A DNA stretch of 64,000 nt from Variovorax ginsengisoli. Its GTDB lineage: Bacteria; Pseudomonadota; Gammaproteobacteria; Burkholderiales; Burkholderiaceae_C. The stretch is from assembly GCF_030811835.1 (NCBI RefSeq), contig NZ_JAUSRO010000010.1:124001-188000 (forward strand), given 5' to 3'. Positions 54,380-63,543 of the stretch are shown piece by piece. The notes under the pieces are model-generated. The model ran no database searches. It was not told the DNA's origin and saw only the letters and a list, made by a program, of their open reading frames with translations. The position numbers were made by a program, and so were the translations under genes. Positions within the stretch are counted from its first letter, which is position 1. The number at the start of each line of letters is the position of its first letter.

Positions 54380-54735
54380 GAGCGGTCAGGCCGCCCGATC
54401 GATCGCGAGCAGTGCCTTTGCGGCCAACGGCATGGACAGCATGTGTCCCAGTGGAACCGCCATGGGCTGGCAGGTCCGGCATCCACACGGTGAAGCCGCT
54501 GGCTGCGATCTCCGAAGCAAATGCAGTCAACTCAGCGGCCCGGCTCTGCCATCCATGCACCAAAAGGACTGCGGGCCCACTACCTCGCAGATGGCAGGCG
54601 ACCCGCAGCTCGCGTCCATCCGGCCATCCGGTAGGCGCTCCACGCCGAGGTCGAACCGCACGGTGCCTGCAGCCATCGCCCTGGCATCTCTGCGTTTCGG
54701 TCGGAGGAATTGATCGACAAGTCGGTCAAGAGTGG
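54380..54735 (-). pseudogene. N-terminal remnant of an alpha/beta hydrolase
   Basis: Reading leftward, LVDQFLRPKRRDARAMAAG and VRFDLGVERLPDGR appear in one frame. RELRVACHLRGSGPAVLLVH, GWQSRAAELTAFASEIAASG and FTVWMPDLPAHGGSTG follow in another. MPLAAKALLAIDRAA comes in the first frame again, then a stop. Two frameshifts and loss of the catalytic half make it a pseudogene. It lies between the chemoreceptor and the thiolase; the remaining sequence back to 54209 shows nothing. Confidence 0.7.
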
Positions 54736-54740
54736 CGCCT

Positions 54741-55874
54741 TCAGGCGCGTTCGAGCACCGTGGCGATGCCCTGACCGCCGCCGATGCACTGAGTCGCGAG
54801 CGCGTACCGCCCCTGCTCGCGCACCAGCAGCGACGCCGCCTTGCCGGTGATGCGCGCGCCGGTCGCGCCGAGCGGGTGGCCGATCGCCAATCCACCGCCG
54901 TCCAGGTTCACGGTGGCCGGGTTCAGGCCTAGCTCGCGGATGCAGGCGAGCGCCTGCGACGAGAAGGCCTCGTTGATCTCAACCACGTCGAGATCGGTCA
55001 CCGTCAGCCCCGCGCGCACGAGCGCCCTGCGCGTCGCCGGGATCGGGCCGATGCCCATCACGGCCGGGTCGACGCCGACCGACGCGAACGACTTGATCCG
55101 CGCGAGCATCGGCAGTCGGTGGCGCGCCGCGAACGCGTCGCTGACGACCAGCACCGCCGCGGCGCCGTCGGTCAGCGGCGACGACGTGCCAGCGGTCACC
55201 ACACCGTCCGGGCGGAACGCGGGCTTCAGCCCGGCGAGCGCCTCGCGGGTCGTCGTGGGGCGGATGCAGCCGTCGGCATCGACCACCGTGCCGTCGTCGG
55301 TCGTGATCGCAACGATCTCGTCGCGCAGGCGCCCCTGCTCGCGCGCCTCGGCCGCCTTGCGGTGCGAGTCGACCGCCAGCTGCTCCTGGTCGGCGCGGCT
55401 GACGTTCCAGCGCTGCGCGACGTTCTCCGCGGTTTCGCCCATCGAGATGTAGGCGTCGCTGCGATCGCGCAGCGTCGGGTTGGGCGAGAAGTTGAAACCT
55501 CCTTGCGGCACCATCGTCATCGACTCGATGCCCACGCAAAGAAATGCCTCGCCCATGCCCGCCTCGATCTGGGCCGCGGCGATGTGCACAGCCTGCATCG
55601 ACGAGCCGCAGAAGCGATTCACGGTCATGCCGGGTACGGCGTGCGGCAGGCCGGCCAGCAGGCCGACGATGCGCGCGAGGTTGTTGCCCTGCGCGGCCTC
55701 GGGATAGGCGCAACCGAGGATCACGTCCTCGAGCAGCGCTGGGTCAAGCTCGTTGCGTGCCAGCAGGCCCTTGACGACAGCAGCGCCGAGCGTATCGGGG
55801 CGAAGGGTGGCAAGGCTTCCCTTCTTAGCGAAGTGGAAGGGTGAACGGGCATAAGACGAAATGACGGCTTTCAC
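54741..55874 (-). CDS. Acetyl-CoA acyltransferase (thiolase), TetR-controlled
   Basis: The 377-residue thiolase is complete, with Cys89 (NRFCGSSMQAV), His333 (AIGHPLGATGAR) and Cys363 (ATQCIGGGQG). It is likely degradative, cleaving 3-ketoacyl-CoAs such as 3-ketoadipyl- or fatty acyl-CoAs. No other beta-oxidation gene is adjacent. It starts at 55874, 22 bases after one copy of a palindrome that also precedes the TetR gene, so it is presumably repressed by that protein and induced by an acyl-CoA or acid. Confidence 0.92.
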   Translation of the reverse strand: MKAVISSYARSPFHFAKKGSLATLRPDTLGAAVVKGLLARNELDPALLEDVILGCAYPEAAQGNNLARIVGLLAGLPHAVPGMTVNRFCGSSMQAVHIAAAQIEAGMGEAFLCVGIESMTMVPQGGFNFSPNPTLRDRSDAYISMGETAENVAQRWNVSRADQEQLAVDSHRKAAEAREQGRLRDEIVAITTDDGTVVDADGCIRPTTTREALAGLKPAFRPDGVVTAGTSSPLTDGAAAVLVVSDAFAARHRLPMLARIKSFASVGVDPAVMGIGPIPATRRALVRAGLTVTDLDVVEINEAFSSQALACIRELGLNPATVNLDGGGLAIGHPLGATGARITGKAASLLVREQGRYALATQCIGGGQGIATVLERA

Positions 55875-55895
55875 AATTGACTCCTGCTAAATAGA

Positions 55896-55913
55896 CTACC
55901 TATCAATCGGTAG
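55896..55913. promoter_or_regulatory. TetR operator copy A (upstream of thiolase)
   Basis: CTACC (55896-55900) and GGTAG (55909-55913) are the arms of an 18-base inverted repeat 21 bases before the thiolase ATG. An identical pair of arms with the same spacing precedes the TetR gene. Confidence 0.62.
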
Positions 55914-55956
55914 GTTTTTGGTTGAAAAATGGGCGCTTTTTCTGTCGATGCCCCAC

Positions 55957-56532
55957 TCAACCGAGCAGCGGCCCCTTGAGATGCGAGATGGCCTCGTCGA
56001 AATCGGCCGGCTGCCCCGTCATGCGCGCGGCGAGCAATCCGCCCTGGCAGGTGGCGAAGACGACGGCCGGTGAGATGGTGGCCGCCTGCTTGCTGCGCAG
56101 CGCACCCATCACGCCGGCCAGCCACAGCATCTGCTCGTTGCGCAATTCGCGCACGGCCTGACGCAGCGCGTCGTTGATGCAGTCCCACCCAGGGGCCATC
56201 GCACCGGCCGGACAAACGCCGTGCCCAGCATGCAGCGCCTTGCGGTACATCTGGAAGTAGGCGGCGAGCTTATCTTGCGGCGAGCCACCGAGCGCGCCCG
56301 ACCAGTCCTTGAACAACTGCGTCGCCGCGTGCATCACCTCGACCCCCAGCGCTTCCTTCGTCGCAAAGTGGTGGTAGAGGCTGGCTTTGCGGATGCCGAC
56401 CGCGTCGGCGATGTCCTGGAAGCTGAAGCCGAGGTAAGACCGCGTCTGGATCAGTTCACGCGCGACATGGAGGATACGGTCGCGGGTGCCGGCGCTGGAG
56501 TCGGGCGGGCTGGAGGCTTGCGTGGCAGACAT
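55957..56532 (-). CDS. TetR-family repressor, likely regulator of the thiolase
   Basis: The 191-residue protein has a TetR helix-turn-helix in FSFQDIADAVGIRKASLYHHF (about residues 36-56) and a C-terminal ligand domain of the TetR_C type. Operator-like palindromes lie before both its own gene and the thiolase gene, which sits downstream on the same strand. The copy at 56536 is only three bases from its start codon, consistent with autorepression. Confidence 0.9.
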   Translation of the reverse strand: MSATQASSPPDSSAGTRDRILHVARELIQTRSYLGFSFQDIADAVGIRKASLYHHFATKEALGVEVMHAATQLFKDWSGALGGSPQDKLAAYFQMYRKALHAGHGVCPAGAMAPGWDCINDALRQAVRELRNEQMLWLAGVMGALRSKQAATISPAVVFATCQGGLLAARMTGQPADFDEAISHLKGPLLG

Positions 56533-56535
56533 AAT

Positions 56536-56553
56536 CTACCTACTATAAGGTAG
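56536..56553. promoter_or_regulatory. TetR operator copy B (upstream of TetR gene)
   Basis: CTACC (56536-56540) and GGTAG (56549-56553) enclose eight bases, with arms extendable to CTACCT/AGGTAG-like symmetry. Same arms and spacing as copy A. Confidence 0.62.
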
Positions 56554-56746
56554 TCTGAAGGTTTTTGCTCGAAGCCGCATCGGGTGCCCAGCCGAATCCG
56601 CCCAACCCAAGCGTCGCCTGTCGACGCAGCCCGCGACCGATGTCTAGGCGCTGGACGCGTCTCATCGCCTGGTCAGCCCGAAATTGAGCGCGTTCGTCAA
56701 CTTCGTCTGCGACCATCGGGGCCGAAGCAGTCGATCCAATCTGCCA

Positions 56747-57682
56747 TCAGTTTCGTGGCAAGGTAGCTGTCGAAGCTGGCAGCTCGCTGGCAACCGTGAG
56801 AATCTGATGTCGGATCCACTGAATCCCTGGATCGTCATTGCGCACACGATGCCACTGCAGGACCTCCGTGAGCCGCGGCGGCTCGAACGGCGGGTCCAGC
56901 AGCCGGATTGGCATCGTCTGCACGAACTGCCTGGCGAGCCGGGTCTGGATGGTGGCGATGCGCTGCGTCCCGACGATGAAACGCGGCATCAGCAGGAAGC
57001 CATGGGCGACCACCTCGACGCGCCGCGCGTTGCCGTGCTGGTTGGCGTACCACTGCTCGAACCACGGGTTGGAGCCCTGCGTGTCCTGGTACACGACATG
57101 GCCCAGCGCCTCGTACTGCGCCAGGGAGATGCCCTGGCGCGTCGACGGGTTCTGCTCGCAGGCGATCACGTGGTACGTGTCCTCGAACAGGACGGCCTGC
57201 GGATGCTCGGCGAGCGTGAGGTGCGCCGGCGTGACGAGAAAGTCGGTCCGGCCCTGGTCGAGCTCCAGCGCCATGCTGGGGTGCGTCGGCCGGACATCGA
57301 AGCTCAGGCCCGGCGCGAGTTGCGCGACCCGCCGCAGCACCTCGGCCAAGAGCACCTGCGACACGTAATCCGAGGCGATGAAGGTGAAGTGCCGCCGCGC
57401 GCTGGTCGGATCGAACTCCGGCTTCACGCCCAAAGCCGCGTCGACCTGCAGGATGATGTTGCGCACCGGCTGAATCAGCGTCTGCGCGCGCGCCGTCAGC
57501 TGCATGCTGCGGCCTACCGGCACCAGCAGCGGGTCGTCGAAATAGTCGCGCAAGCGCGCCAGCACGCCGCTCATCGCGGACTGCGTCATGTGCATGCGCT
57601 CGGCGGCGCGCGTCACGTTGCACTCGTCGAGCAGCGCATCCAGCGCGATCAGCAGGTTCAGGTCGATGCGTTGGTAGCGCAT
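56747..57682 (-). CDS. LysR-family regulator (NodD/PcpR-like) of the adjacent catabolic operon
   Basis: The 311-residue protein begins MRYQRIDLNLLIALDALL, typical of the NodD-type branch of LysR regulators. The helix-turn-helix is VTRAAERMHMTQSAMSGVL, and a full effector domain follows. The true start is 57682 with GGAGAA upstream, although a longer frame runs through. It diverges from the SMP-30 gene 141 bases away, so it most likely activates the eight-gene operon to the right. Confidence 0.9.
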   Translation of the reverse strand: MRYQRIDLNLLIALDALLDECNVTRAAERMHMTQSAMSGVLARLRDYFDDPLLVPVGRSMQLTARAQTLIQPVRNIILQVDAALGVKPEFDPTSARRHFTFIASDYVSQVLLAEVLRRVAQLAPGLSFDVRPTHPSMALELDQGRTDFLVTPAHLTLAEHPQAVLFEDTYHVIACEQNPSTRQGISLAQYEALGHVVYQDTQGSNPWFEQWYANQHGNARRVEVVAHGFLLMPRFIVGTQRIATIQTRLARQFVQTMPIRLLDPPFEPPRLTEVLQWHRVRNDDPGIQWIRHQILTVASELPASTATLPRN

Positions 57683-57823
57683 GCTTTTTCTCCGTTCAGG
57701 GCGAGCGATCTTAGGGCAAGCGTACCGGCAGGCAGGGCAAGGTATCGCCGTGCGCGATGCCTGGCATCCGGCGATTCGGTTTGTGCGCCGGGAGGTACAC
57801 AACCTAAGCTGCGCGCTCATCGA

Positions 57824-58879
57824 ATGGATCGCATGGACAAGAACAATCCCCTTCGCGGCTGGCAGGTCGACCGCTCGGCCATCCGCCACATCGGCCATGA
57901 CCTGCAGCGCCCCGAGTGCGTGCTCGCGCAACGCGACGGCACCCTGTGGGCCGCGGACGCACGCGGCGGCATGATGCGCATCGCGCCTGACGGCCAGCAG
58001 CGCCTGATCGTGCCCTCGGCCACCGCCGCGCCCGACGACGACGGCAGCGCCGCCGATTTCGACAGGCGCTACGTCCAGAGCCAGGGCTCGCTGCCCAACG
58101 GCATGGCCTTTCTGCCCGACGGCGACATCGTGGTGGCCAACTGGGGCACCGAGTGCGTCGAGGTGATGACGCGCGGCGGACAGGTGCGCCGGCTGTTCGA
58201 CCGCATCGACGGCCAGCCCCTGGGCAAGGCGAACTTCGTCGCGCGGGACAGCCGCGGGCGCATCTGGCTCACGGTCACCACGCGCATGCAGCCGTGGACC
58301 GACTCCATCAACGCCCGCGCCCGCGACGGCTACATCGCGCTGATCGACGAGCGCGGGGTGCGCATCGTCGCCGACGGGTTCGAGGGCACGAATGAAGTCC
58401 GCCTCGACGCCGCGGAGGAATGGCTGTACGTGGTGGAAAGCAATGCCCGCCGCATCTCGCGCCTGCGCATCGGCGACGACGGCGCACTCGGCCAGCGCGA
58501 GGTCTATGGGCCGACGCGACTGCCAGGCTTTCCCGACGGCTTCGCCTTCGATGCCTTCGGCAACCTCTGGATCACCCTGGTGATGAGCGACCGCCTCGTG
58601 GCGATCACGCCCGAGGGCGAACTGCTCACCCTGCTGGACGACGGCAACCCCGAAGCAACGCGTGCGCTCGACGCGCACTACGAGGCGCGCACGCTGACGC
58701 CCGAGATCATGGCCGCCGCCTGCGGCACGCTGGCTCCCTGGATGGCCAGCCTGACCTTCGGCGGCCCGGACCTGCAGACCGTGTACATCGGCAGCCTGCG
58801 TGGCACCACCTTGCCGAGCTTCCGCTCGCCGGTCGCAGGCCTTCCCCTCATCCACTGGAACGAAAAGATCCCCGCATGA
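57824..58879 (+). CDS. SMP-30/gluconolactonase-like lactonase
   Basis: The 351-residue beta-propeller protein has repeated blades such as GSLPNGMAFLPDGDIVVANW, SRGRIWLTVTTRM and GFPDGFAFDAFGNLWITLVM. These hold the acidic and asparagine residues that bind the divalent metal in SMP-30 lactonases. It probably opens a lactone early in the pathway. The start is ATG 57824 or the ATG nine bases later. Its stop overlaps the next start (ATGA). First gene of the operon. Confidence 0.85.
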   Translation: MDRMDKNNPLRGWQVDRSAIRHIGHDLQRPECVLAQRDGTLWAADARGGMMRIAPDGQQRLIVPSATAAPDDDGSAADFDRRYVQSQGSLPNGMAFLPDGDIVVANWGTECVEVMTRGGQVRRLFDRIDGQPLGKANFVARDSRGRIWLTVTTRMQPWTDSINARARDGYIALIDERGVRIVADGFEGTNEVRLDAAEEWLYVVESNARRISRLRIGDDGALGQREVYGPTRLPGFPDGFAFDAFGNLWITLVMSDRLVAITPEGELLTLLDDGNPEATRALDAHYEARTLTPEIMAAACGTLAPWMASLTFGGPDLQTVYIGSLRGTTLPSFRSPVAGLPLIHWNEKIPA

Positions 58880-59886
58880 AACTCGCCACCCTGAAGAACG
58901 GACACAAGGACGGACGCCTGGTCGTCGTCTCCCGCGACCTGCGCCGCGCGGTCGACGCGGCCGACATCGCCCCCTCGATGCTCGACGCAGTCGAGCGCTG
59001 GACGCTGACAGCACCGCTGCTGGCGCAGCGCTACGACGCGCTGAACGCCGGCACCGCATCCCACGCCTTCGACTTCGATCCCACCGCCGCCGCCGCGCCG
59101 CTGCCGCGCGCGCCCCAGTGGTGCGACGGCTCGGCCTTCCTCAACCATGCCCGGTTGATGGAGAAGGCCTTCGACATCACGCCCGCGCCCGACAGCGACC
59201 GCATTCCCCTGATGTACCAGGGCGGCTCGGACGACCTGCTCGGCCCGCACGACGACCTGCCGCTGCCCGACGAGTCACACGGCATCGATTTCGAAGGCGA
59301 GTTCGGCGTGATCGTGGGCGACGTGCCGCTGGGCTGCCCGCCCTCGATGGCGCGCGATCGCATCCTGCTGCTGGTGCAGATCAACGACGTGAGCCTGCGC
59401 GGCTTCGGGCCGCGCGAAATGCGCACCGGCTTTGGCTTCTTCCAGGCCAAGCCGTCGTCGAGCTTCGCGCCCGTGGCCGTCACGCCCGACGAGATCGGCG
59501 AAGCCTGGCAGAACGCGCGGGTGCACCTCGATCTGGCCGTGGAGTACAACGGCCGCTGGTTCGGCGACCCCAACGGGCGCGAGATGAACTTCGGTTTCGA
59601 CCAGCTGATTGCCCACGCGGCCACCACGCGCCGGCTGACGGCCGGCACCCTCGTCGGCTCCGGCACCGTCTCCAATGCCGGCGACACCAAGGGCTCGGCC
59701 TGCATCGCGGAGCGGCGCGCCATCGAACTGATCGACCAGGGCGCCAGCACCACGCCCTTCATGCGCTTCGGCGACCGGGTCCGCATGGAAGCCCGCTGGC
59801 AGGACCGCCCCGTGTTCGGCGTCATCGACCAGCGCGTGGTGCAGTCGCCGCCGCCCCTGCCGTTCCCGGTCGAAGGCGAGGCCTGA
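58876..59886 (+). CDS. Fumarylacetoacetate hydrolase (FAH)-family enzyme
   Basis: The 336-residue protein has the metal-binding stretch IDFEGEFGVIVGDVP and the later LLVQINDVSLRG, TGFGFFQAKPSSSFAP and SGTVSNAGDTKGSACIAE of the FAH fold. The family includes hydrolases, decarboxylases and hydratases acting on 2-oxo acids and 1,3-diketones, often the last steps of aromatic or sugar-acid breakdown. The ATG overlaps the lactonase stop; the next gene begins one base after its stop. Confidence 0.88.
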   Translation: MKLATLKNGHKDGRLVVVSRDLRRAVDAADIAPSMLDAVERWTLTAPLLAQRYDALNAGTASHAFDFDPTAAAAPLPRAPQWCDGSAFLNHARLMEKAFDITPAPDSDRIPLMYQGGSDDLLGPHDDLPLPDESHGIDFEGEFGVIVGDVPLGCPPSMARDRILLLVQINDVSLRGFGPREMRTGFGFFQAKPSSSFAPVAVTPDEIGEAWQNARVHLDLAVEYNGRWFGDPNGREMNFGFDQLIAHAATTRRLTAGTLVGSGTVSNAGDTKGSACIAERRAIELIDQGASTTPFMRFGDRVRMEARWQDRPVFGVIDQRVVQSPPPLPFPVEGEA

Positions 59887-59887
59887 C

Positions 59888-60673
59888 ATGCCGCGCTTCG
59901 TCGACCTGTCGATCTACCTCGAGAACGACGTCCTGTCGGACCCGCCGCCGCTCGCCCCGAAGATCACTTACCAGAAGCACCAGGACACGCTGGCCGAGTT
60001 CATGCAGCTCATCCCAGGCACCCAAGCCGAGGACTATCCCGACGGCGAAGCCGCCGCCGCGGAATGGGTGACGCTGACCACGCACAACGGCACGCACCTG
60101 GACGCGCCCTGGCACTTCCATTCCACGCAGGACGCCAAGCTCGGCGGCAGCCGCCCCTCGATCACGATCGACGAAGTGCCGCTGGACTGGTGCTTCCGCC
60201 CGGGCGTCAAGCTCGACTTCCGGCACTTCCCGGACGGCTACGTGGCCACGGCCGCCGATGTCGAGACCGAGCTCGCGCGCATCGGTCACACGCTGGCGCC
60301 GATGGACATCGTGGTGGTCAATACGCGCGCCGGCGAACGCTACGGCGATGGCGACTACGTCTCGGCCGGTTGCGGCATGGGCTACGAGGCCACCATGTAC
60401 CTGCTGGAGCGCGGCGTGCGCCTGACGGGCACCGACGCTTGGAGCTGGGACGCTCCGTTTGCCTACACCGCGCGCCGCATCGCCGAAACCGGTGACACCT
60501 CGCTGATCTGGGAAGGCCACAAGGCCGGCCGAGACATCGGCTACTGCCACCTGGAAAAGCTGCACAACCTCGAGGCGCTACCAGGCGACGGCTTCACGAT
60601 CTGCTGCTTCCCGCACAAGATCCGTGGCGCCTCGGCCGGCTGGACCCGGGCCGTGGCGATCTTCCAGGACTGA
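59888..60673 (+). CDS. Cyclase/kynurenine-formamidase-like metal hydrolase
   Basis: The 261-residue protein carries the family signature HNGTHLDAPWHFH (His66, His70, Asp72, His76), which holds the catalytic metals in bacterial kynurenine formamidase and related cyclases, amidases and lactonases. Since no tryptophan genes are near, it more likely hydrolyses an amide or lactone in this operon. It begins two bases after the FAH stop and its stop overlaps the next ATG. Confidence 0.87.
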   Translation: MPRFVDLSIYLENDVLSDPPPLAPKITYQKHQDTLAEFMQLIPGTQAEDYPDGEAAAAEWVTLTTHNGTHLDAPWHFHSTQDAKLGGSRPSITIDEVPLDWCFRPGVKLDFRHFPDGYVATAADVETELARIGHTLAPMDIVVVNTRAGERYGDGDYVSAGCGMGYEATMYLLERGVRLTGTDAWSWDAPFAYTARRIAETGDTSLIWEGHKAGRDIGYCHLEKLHNLEALPGDGFTICCFPHKIRGASAGWTRAVAIFQD

Positions 60674-61674
60674 TGGCCATGAAAGTGCTGGTCACCGGCG
60701 GTGGCGGATTCATCGGTGCGGCCCTGATGCGGCTGCTCCACGCACACGGCGCCATCGGCGGCCGTGCCATCGACACGCTGGTGGCGCTGGACCGGCGGTT
60801 CCCGCCTGAGGTCTCGGGCATCCCCGGCATCGCGACGATCGAAGGCGACCTCGGCGACGCCGACGTGCAACGCGCCATCGCCCAACTGAAGCCGGACGTG
60901 TGCTTCCATCTCGCGGCGGTGCCGGGCGGCGCGGCCGAGGCCGACCCGGCATTGAGCCGGCGCGTGAACCTCGACGCGACGCTGGACCTGTTCGACACGC
61001 TGGCCGGTGCGGGTGTTGCGCGCGGCGCCCAGCCACCGGTCGTCGTCTACGCCAGCACCATCGCGGTCTATGGCAGCCCGCTGCCCGACCCGGTGACGCC
61101 GTCGACGCCGACACGGCCGCCGATGGTGTACGGCGCGCACAAGCTGGCCTGCGAGATTCTGCTGGCCGACTTCACGCGGCGCGGCCTGCTGGACGGGCGC
61201 TCTCTGCGCCTGCCCGGCATCGTCGCGCGGCCTCGCGCGCCGTCGGGGCTGGTGTCGGCCTTCATGAGCGAGGCCCTGCACGCGCTCTCGGCCGGTGAGC
61301 CCTTCGAAAGCCCCGTGGGTCCGATGGCGACCGCCTGGTGGATGTCGGCGCGGCGCTGCGCGCAGAACCTGCTGCATGGCGCGGCCATGGACCCCGGCGG
61401 GGACACGCAGCGCGCCTGGCCCGTGCCGGTGCTGCGCCTGTCGATGACCGAGTTGGTGCGCACGCTGTCGCACGTGTTCGGCGTCGATGGCGAGCGATTG
61501 GTGCGCTACGCCCCGCAGCCGGCCGTGGAAGCCATCTTCGGCCGCTATCCCGTGCTGGACGACCGCGCCTCGCGCGCGCTGGGCCTGCGCGACGACGGCA
61601 CCCCCGAGGCGCTGGTGCGGCGCGCGCTCGATGACGCGTTCCAGGGGCCGGACGCGGCGGCCGGATGGGGATGA
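60673..61674 (+). CDS. NAD-dependent epimerase/dehydratase-fold dehydrogenase (DenD-like)
   Basis: The 333-residue extended SDR starts MAMKVLVTGGGGFIGAALM, giving the Gly-rich NAD motif. STIAVYG and VYGAHKLACE supply the catalytic serine and Tyr-x-x-x-Lys. The layout matches D-erythronate dehydrogenase (DenD) and similar sugar-acid dehydrogenases. The ATG at 60673 shares a base with the cyclase stop (TGATG); the second ATG at 60679 is an alternative. The role in this operon may be oxidation of a hydroxy acid. Confidence 0.85.
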   Translation: MAMKVLVTGGGGFIGAALMRLLHAHGAIGGRAIDTLVALDRRFPPEVSGIPGIATIEGDLGDADVQRAIAQLKPDVCFHLAAVPGGAAEADPALSRRVNLDATLDLFDTLAGAGVARGAQPPVVVYASTIAVYGSPLPDPVTPSTPTRPPMVYGAHKLACEILLADFTRRGLLDGRSLRLPGIVARPRAPSGLVSAFMSEALHALSAGEPFESPVGPMATAWWMSARRCAQNLLHGAAMDPGGDTQRAWPVPVLRLSMTELVRTLSHVFGVDGERLVRYAPQPAVEAIFGRYPVLDDRASRALGLRDDGTPEALVRRALDDAFQGPDAAAGWG

Positions 61675-61736
61675 GCGGCAACGCCTCGCTACCCCGGACT
61701 TTTCCTCTCTCCACGGGCTTCGCCCGATAACAACAA

Positions 61737-62735
61737 ATGACCACTTCGACACTCCACCGCCGATCCGTCCTTCGCGCGGCTGCCGCCCTGCCCCTGGCCT
61801 CGCTAGGGCGCTTCGCATCGGCGCAGGACGCGCCCCACTACCCCACGCGCCCCATCACCTGGGTCGTGCCCTACCCGGCGGGCGGCTTCGGGGATGCGCT
61901 CTCACGCATGCTGACGCAAAAACTGTCGGCCAGCCTGAAGACGCCCGTGATCGTGGACAACCGGCCTGGCGCGGGCGGCCAGATCGGCGCGAACTTCGTC
62001 AAGCAGCAGCCCGCGGATGGCTACACGCTGTTCTACGGCGACCTCGGTCCGTTCTCGATGAACGCGGGCCTGTATCCGAAGCTGAGCTACGACATGCCGA
62101 AGGACTTCCTGCCGCTGACGCGCCTGCTGATGTCGCCCTGCCTGCTGATCGTGCCAGCCAACGGGCGGGTGAAGTCGTGGCAGGACTTCGTGGAACTCGC
62201 GCGCTCGGACCGAGGGCTGAACTACGGCTCGTACGGCATGGGCAGCCAGCCCCACATCTGGATGGAGATGCTCAACCGCGAAATCAAGGGCCGCATGACC
62301 CACGTCGCCTACAAGGGCGGCGCGCCGGCCGTGCAGGACCTGATGGCCGGGCACATCGACGCCATGCTCGACGTCACGCCGAGCAGCATCCCGCTCGTGC
62401 GCGAGAACAAGGCCCGCGCGCTGGCGGTGGTGGGCGCCGAGAAGCGGCTCCCACAGGTTCCGCAGGTGCCCACCATCGGCGAACTCGGCATGGCGTCGCT
62501 CAACATTCCGGGCTGGACCGGCGTGGTCGTCCGCAGCGGCACGCCCGAGCCCATCGCGAACCTGCTGCACGACGAACTGGTGAAGGCCGTGCAGTCGCCC
62601 GATGTGGTCCAGCGCTACACCGACCTCGGCCTAGCCGTCGCCCCGACGTCGCGCGCCGCATTCGGCGAGCTGATCCGCACCGAGACCGCCCGCTGGGGCC
62701 AGGTGATCCACGACGTGGGCGTGCGGCTCGAGTGA
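61737..62735 (+). CDS. Bug/TctC-family periplasmic solute receptor, Tat-type leader
   Basis: The 332-residue protein has a twin-arginine leader (HRRSVLRAAAALPLA) and the motifs RPITWVVPYPAGGFGDALSR, VDNRPGAGGQIGA and ADGYTLFYGD. It should bind the operon's substrate in the periplasm for a tripartite tricarboxylate transporter, or act as sensor. The leader suggests export by the Tat system, as in some other Bug proteins. It lies 62 bases after the dehydrogenase gene and four bases before the SDR gene. Confidence 0.9.
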   Translation: MTTSTLHRRSVLRAAAALPLASLGRFASAQDAPHYPTRPITWVVPYPAGGFGDALSRMLTQKLSASLKTPVIVDNRPGAGGQIGANFVKQQPADGYTLFYGDLGPFSMNAGLYPKLSYDMPKDFLPLTRLLMSPCLLIVPANGRVKSWQDFVELARSDRGLNYGSYGMGSQPHIWMEMLNREIKGRMTHVAYKGGAPAVQDLMAGHIDAMLDVTPSSIPLVRENKARALAVVGAEKRLPQVPQVPTIGELGMASLNIPGWTGVVVRSGTPEPIANLLHDELVKAVQSPDVVQRYTDLGLAVAPTSRAAFGELIRTETARWGQVIHDVGVRLE

Positions 62736-62739
62736 CGCG

Positions 62740-63516
62740 TTGACTTCCACACTCTTCGATTTGCGCGGCCAGGTCGCGCTGGTCACGGGCGCAGCAGGCG
62801 GCCTGGGCGAGTCGACCGCGCTGGCCTTCGCGGCGCACGGTGCCGATCTGGTGCTGTCCGACCGTCACGCCGACGCGCTCGACACCGTGGCCGCACGCTG
62901 CCGGGCGGCGGGCGTGCGCACGCAGGCGCTGGTGGCCGATCTCGGCGACGCCAGCGAAGCGCGGTCGCTCGGCGCCCGCGCGGTCGGCGTCTTCGGCCGC
63001 ATCGACACGCTGGTGTGCAACGCGGGCATGCAGGGCCCTGCGGGGCCGCTGCTGGACGCGTCGCCGCAGGACTGGAACCAGGTGTTCCAGGTGAACCTGG
63101 CAAGCGCACACGCCCTGTGCGCCGCGCTGGTGCCGGGCATGGCGCAGCGCGGCACGGGCAGCGTGATCCTGATGGCCAGCATCGCGGCGCTGCGCGGCAA
63201 CCGCGCCATCGGGCTCTATGGCCTGACCAAGGCAGCACTCGCGCAACTCGCGCGCAACCTCGCGGTGGAATGGGGTCGGCAGGGCGTGCGGGCGAACGCG
63301 ATCGCGCCTGGCCTGATTCGCACGCCGCTGGCCGCCGGACTGATCGCCGACGACGCCTTCATGGCCCGGCGACTGGCGATGACACCGCTACGCCGCGTGG
63401 GCGAACCGCATGAGGTCGCAGGCGTGGCCGTGATGCTGGCCGCTGCGGCAGGCGCCTTCGTCAGCGGGCAGACGCTGGTGGTCGATGGCGGGACGACCAT
63501 CTCGGACGGAAGCTGA
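62740..63516 (+). CDS. Short-chain dehydrogenase (classical SDR)
   Basis: The 258-residue SDR has TGAAGGLGESTALAF, CNAGMQGP, and the catalytic residues in LMASIAALRGNRAIGLYGLTK (Ser, Tyr, Lys). The C-terminus ends SGQTLVVDGGTTISDGS. The start is TTG at 62740, four bases after the Bug stop; I see no in-frame ATG near a good ribosome-binding site. The substrate is probably a hydroxy acid or alcohol of the same pathway. Confidence 0.85.
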   Translation: MTSTLFDLRGQVALVTGAAGGLGESTALAFAAHGADLVLSDRHADALDTVAARCRAAGVRTQALVADLGDASEARSLGARAVGVFGRIDTLVCNAGMQGPAGPLLDASPQDWNQVFQVNLASAHALCAALVPGMAQRGTGSVILMASIAALRGNRAIGLYGLTKAALAQLARNLAVEWGRQGVRANAIAPGLIRTPLAAGLIADDAFMARRLAMTPLRRVGEPHEVAGVAVMLAAAAGAFVSGQTLVVDGGTTISDGS

Positions 63517-63543
63517 CCCGATCCCCAGAAAACAAGGAGACCT

